Positions 63,522-64,000 of a DNA stretch of 64,000 bases are shown in pieces (within the stretch, counting starts at the first letter, position 1; every line of letters starts with the position of its first letter). The DNA is from Acanthochlamys bracteata (lineage: Eukaryota > Streptophyta > Magnoliopsida > Pandanales > Velloziaceae). The DNA is taken from assembly GCA_019914995.1 (NCBI GenBank), contig CM034129.1:9169725-9233724 (forward strand), given 5' to 3'. The position numbers and the translations under genes are program-made. The notes under the pieces are model-generated. The model saw only the letters and a program-made list of their open reading frames with translations, did not search any database and was not told the origin of the DNA.

Positions 63522-63530
63522 TATATATAT
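63522..63530 (-). promoter_or_regulatory. TATA box of the long YLWPDEP gene
   Basis: Same TATATATAG-type box and downstream AGAGTGTTTAACTTGGC as at 59083-59091, 68 bases before the chosen ATG. Confidence 0.7.
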
Positions 63531-64000
63531 AGATGGCCACGAATTAAAACTGCTAGCGAGTGATTAATTAAAACAAATAAAATTTATTTATTAGCCTCAA
63601 TGTAATTGAATGTAAAATATTTATCGTAAATTAAACAGCTAACAAAATTTAGTAAAGCATTCTTAAACTTGAAGAAACTATTAATAATGGCATCTAAGAT
63701 CTTTTAAATTAAATACACTTTTTTATTTAAAAAAACGCTCAACTTCAAGTGAACTAAGAAGCATGTATTTGATTCTCTATTACATTCAATCATGTTTTAA
63801 TGATTTTATCTCTCTGTTACCCACTTTAGTTGAAAGAAAAATAATTTAAATACCAAGTAACCTACAATACATATCTTTGTATAGATATAAATCTACAAAA
63901 TAAAACAAGCCAACCAAAAGCCTACCAGAACAATCTGTAACATATAATAAAATCCGTTACTACCGAATCTAGAATAACCAAAGTAACCATAATAGAAAAC
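63531..64000. repeat. Upstream flank of the long gene, duplicated at 59092-59620
   Basis: Near-identical to the flank of the short gene up to the window edge, so the duplication extends beyond the window. Confidence 0.75.

Overview
The window is nuclear DNA of a flowering plant, most likely a eudicot. It is AT-rich, has short GT-AG introns, carries plant-specific gene families (AP2/ERF-CRF, class A heat stress factor, RALF peptides) and is dense in small AT-rich inverted-repeat elements. The sequence alone does not fix the species.

Layout. 1-5 kb: AT-rich repeats and the remains of a short gene of uncertain family (2067-2705). 4.97-5.73 kb (-): a CRF-like AP2/ERF transcription factor whose AP2 tail has been copied several times. 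6-10.8 kb: no recognisable gene. 10.8-12.2 kb (-): a GONST3/GGLT1-type Golgi nucleotide-sugar transporter with a 27-nt first coding exon. 13.4-18.5 kb: an old, broken Ty3/gypsy element flanked by a 5-bp duplication, with a hAT-type MITE nested in it. 21-26.5 kb: two intact RALF genes with two decayed RALF relics between them; a further, textbook RALF gene lies at 40.7-41.0 kb. 28.7-30.1 kb (+): an HsfA5-type heat stress factor. 31.6-39.2 kb: a 7.7-kb Mutator-like (FAR1-type) DNA transposon with inverted arms of about 2.3-2.5 kb and a damaged transposase. 43.3-46.0 kb (-): S-adenosylhomocysteine hydrolase. 51.4-52.5 kb: a Ty1/copia relic. 54.5-57.5 kb (+): serine hydroxymethyltransferase of the cytosolic SHM4 type, with an in-frame upstream extension that looks like a plastid transit peptide. 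58.7-63.5 kb (-): two tandem paralogues for small secreted proteins built from repeats around a YLWPDEP motif, which I cannot place in any family I know.

SAHH (removal of S-adenosylhomocysteine) and SHMT (supply of one-carbon units) belong to linked parts of the methyl cycle, but nothing shows co-regulation. The RALF group and the YLWPDEP pair are both local birth-and-death clusters of secreted signalling-type or wall-type proteins. The YLWPDEP pair, with repeat-number change between neighbours and duplicated promoters, is the best candidate for an undescribed system. The rest of the window is mostly intergenic DNA made of three recurring small-element families, called A, B and C below.
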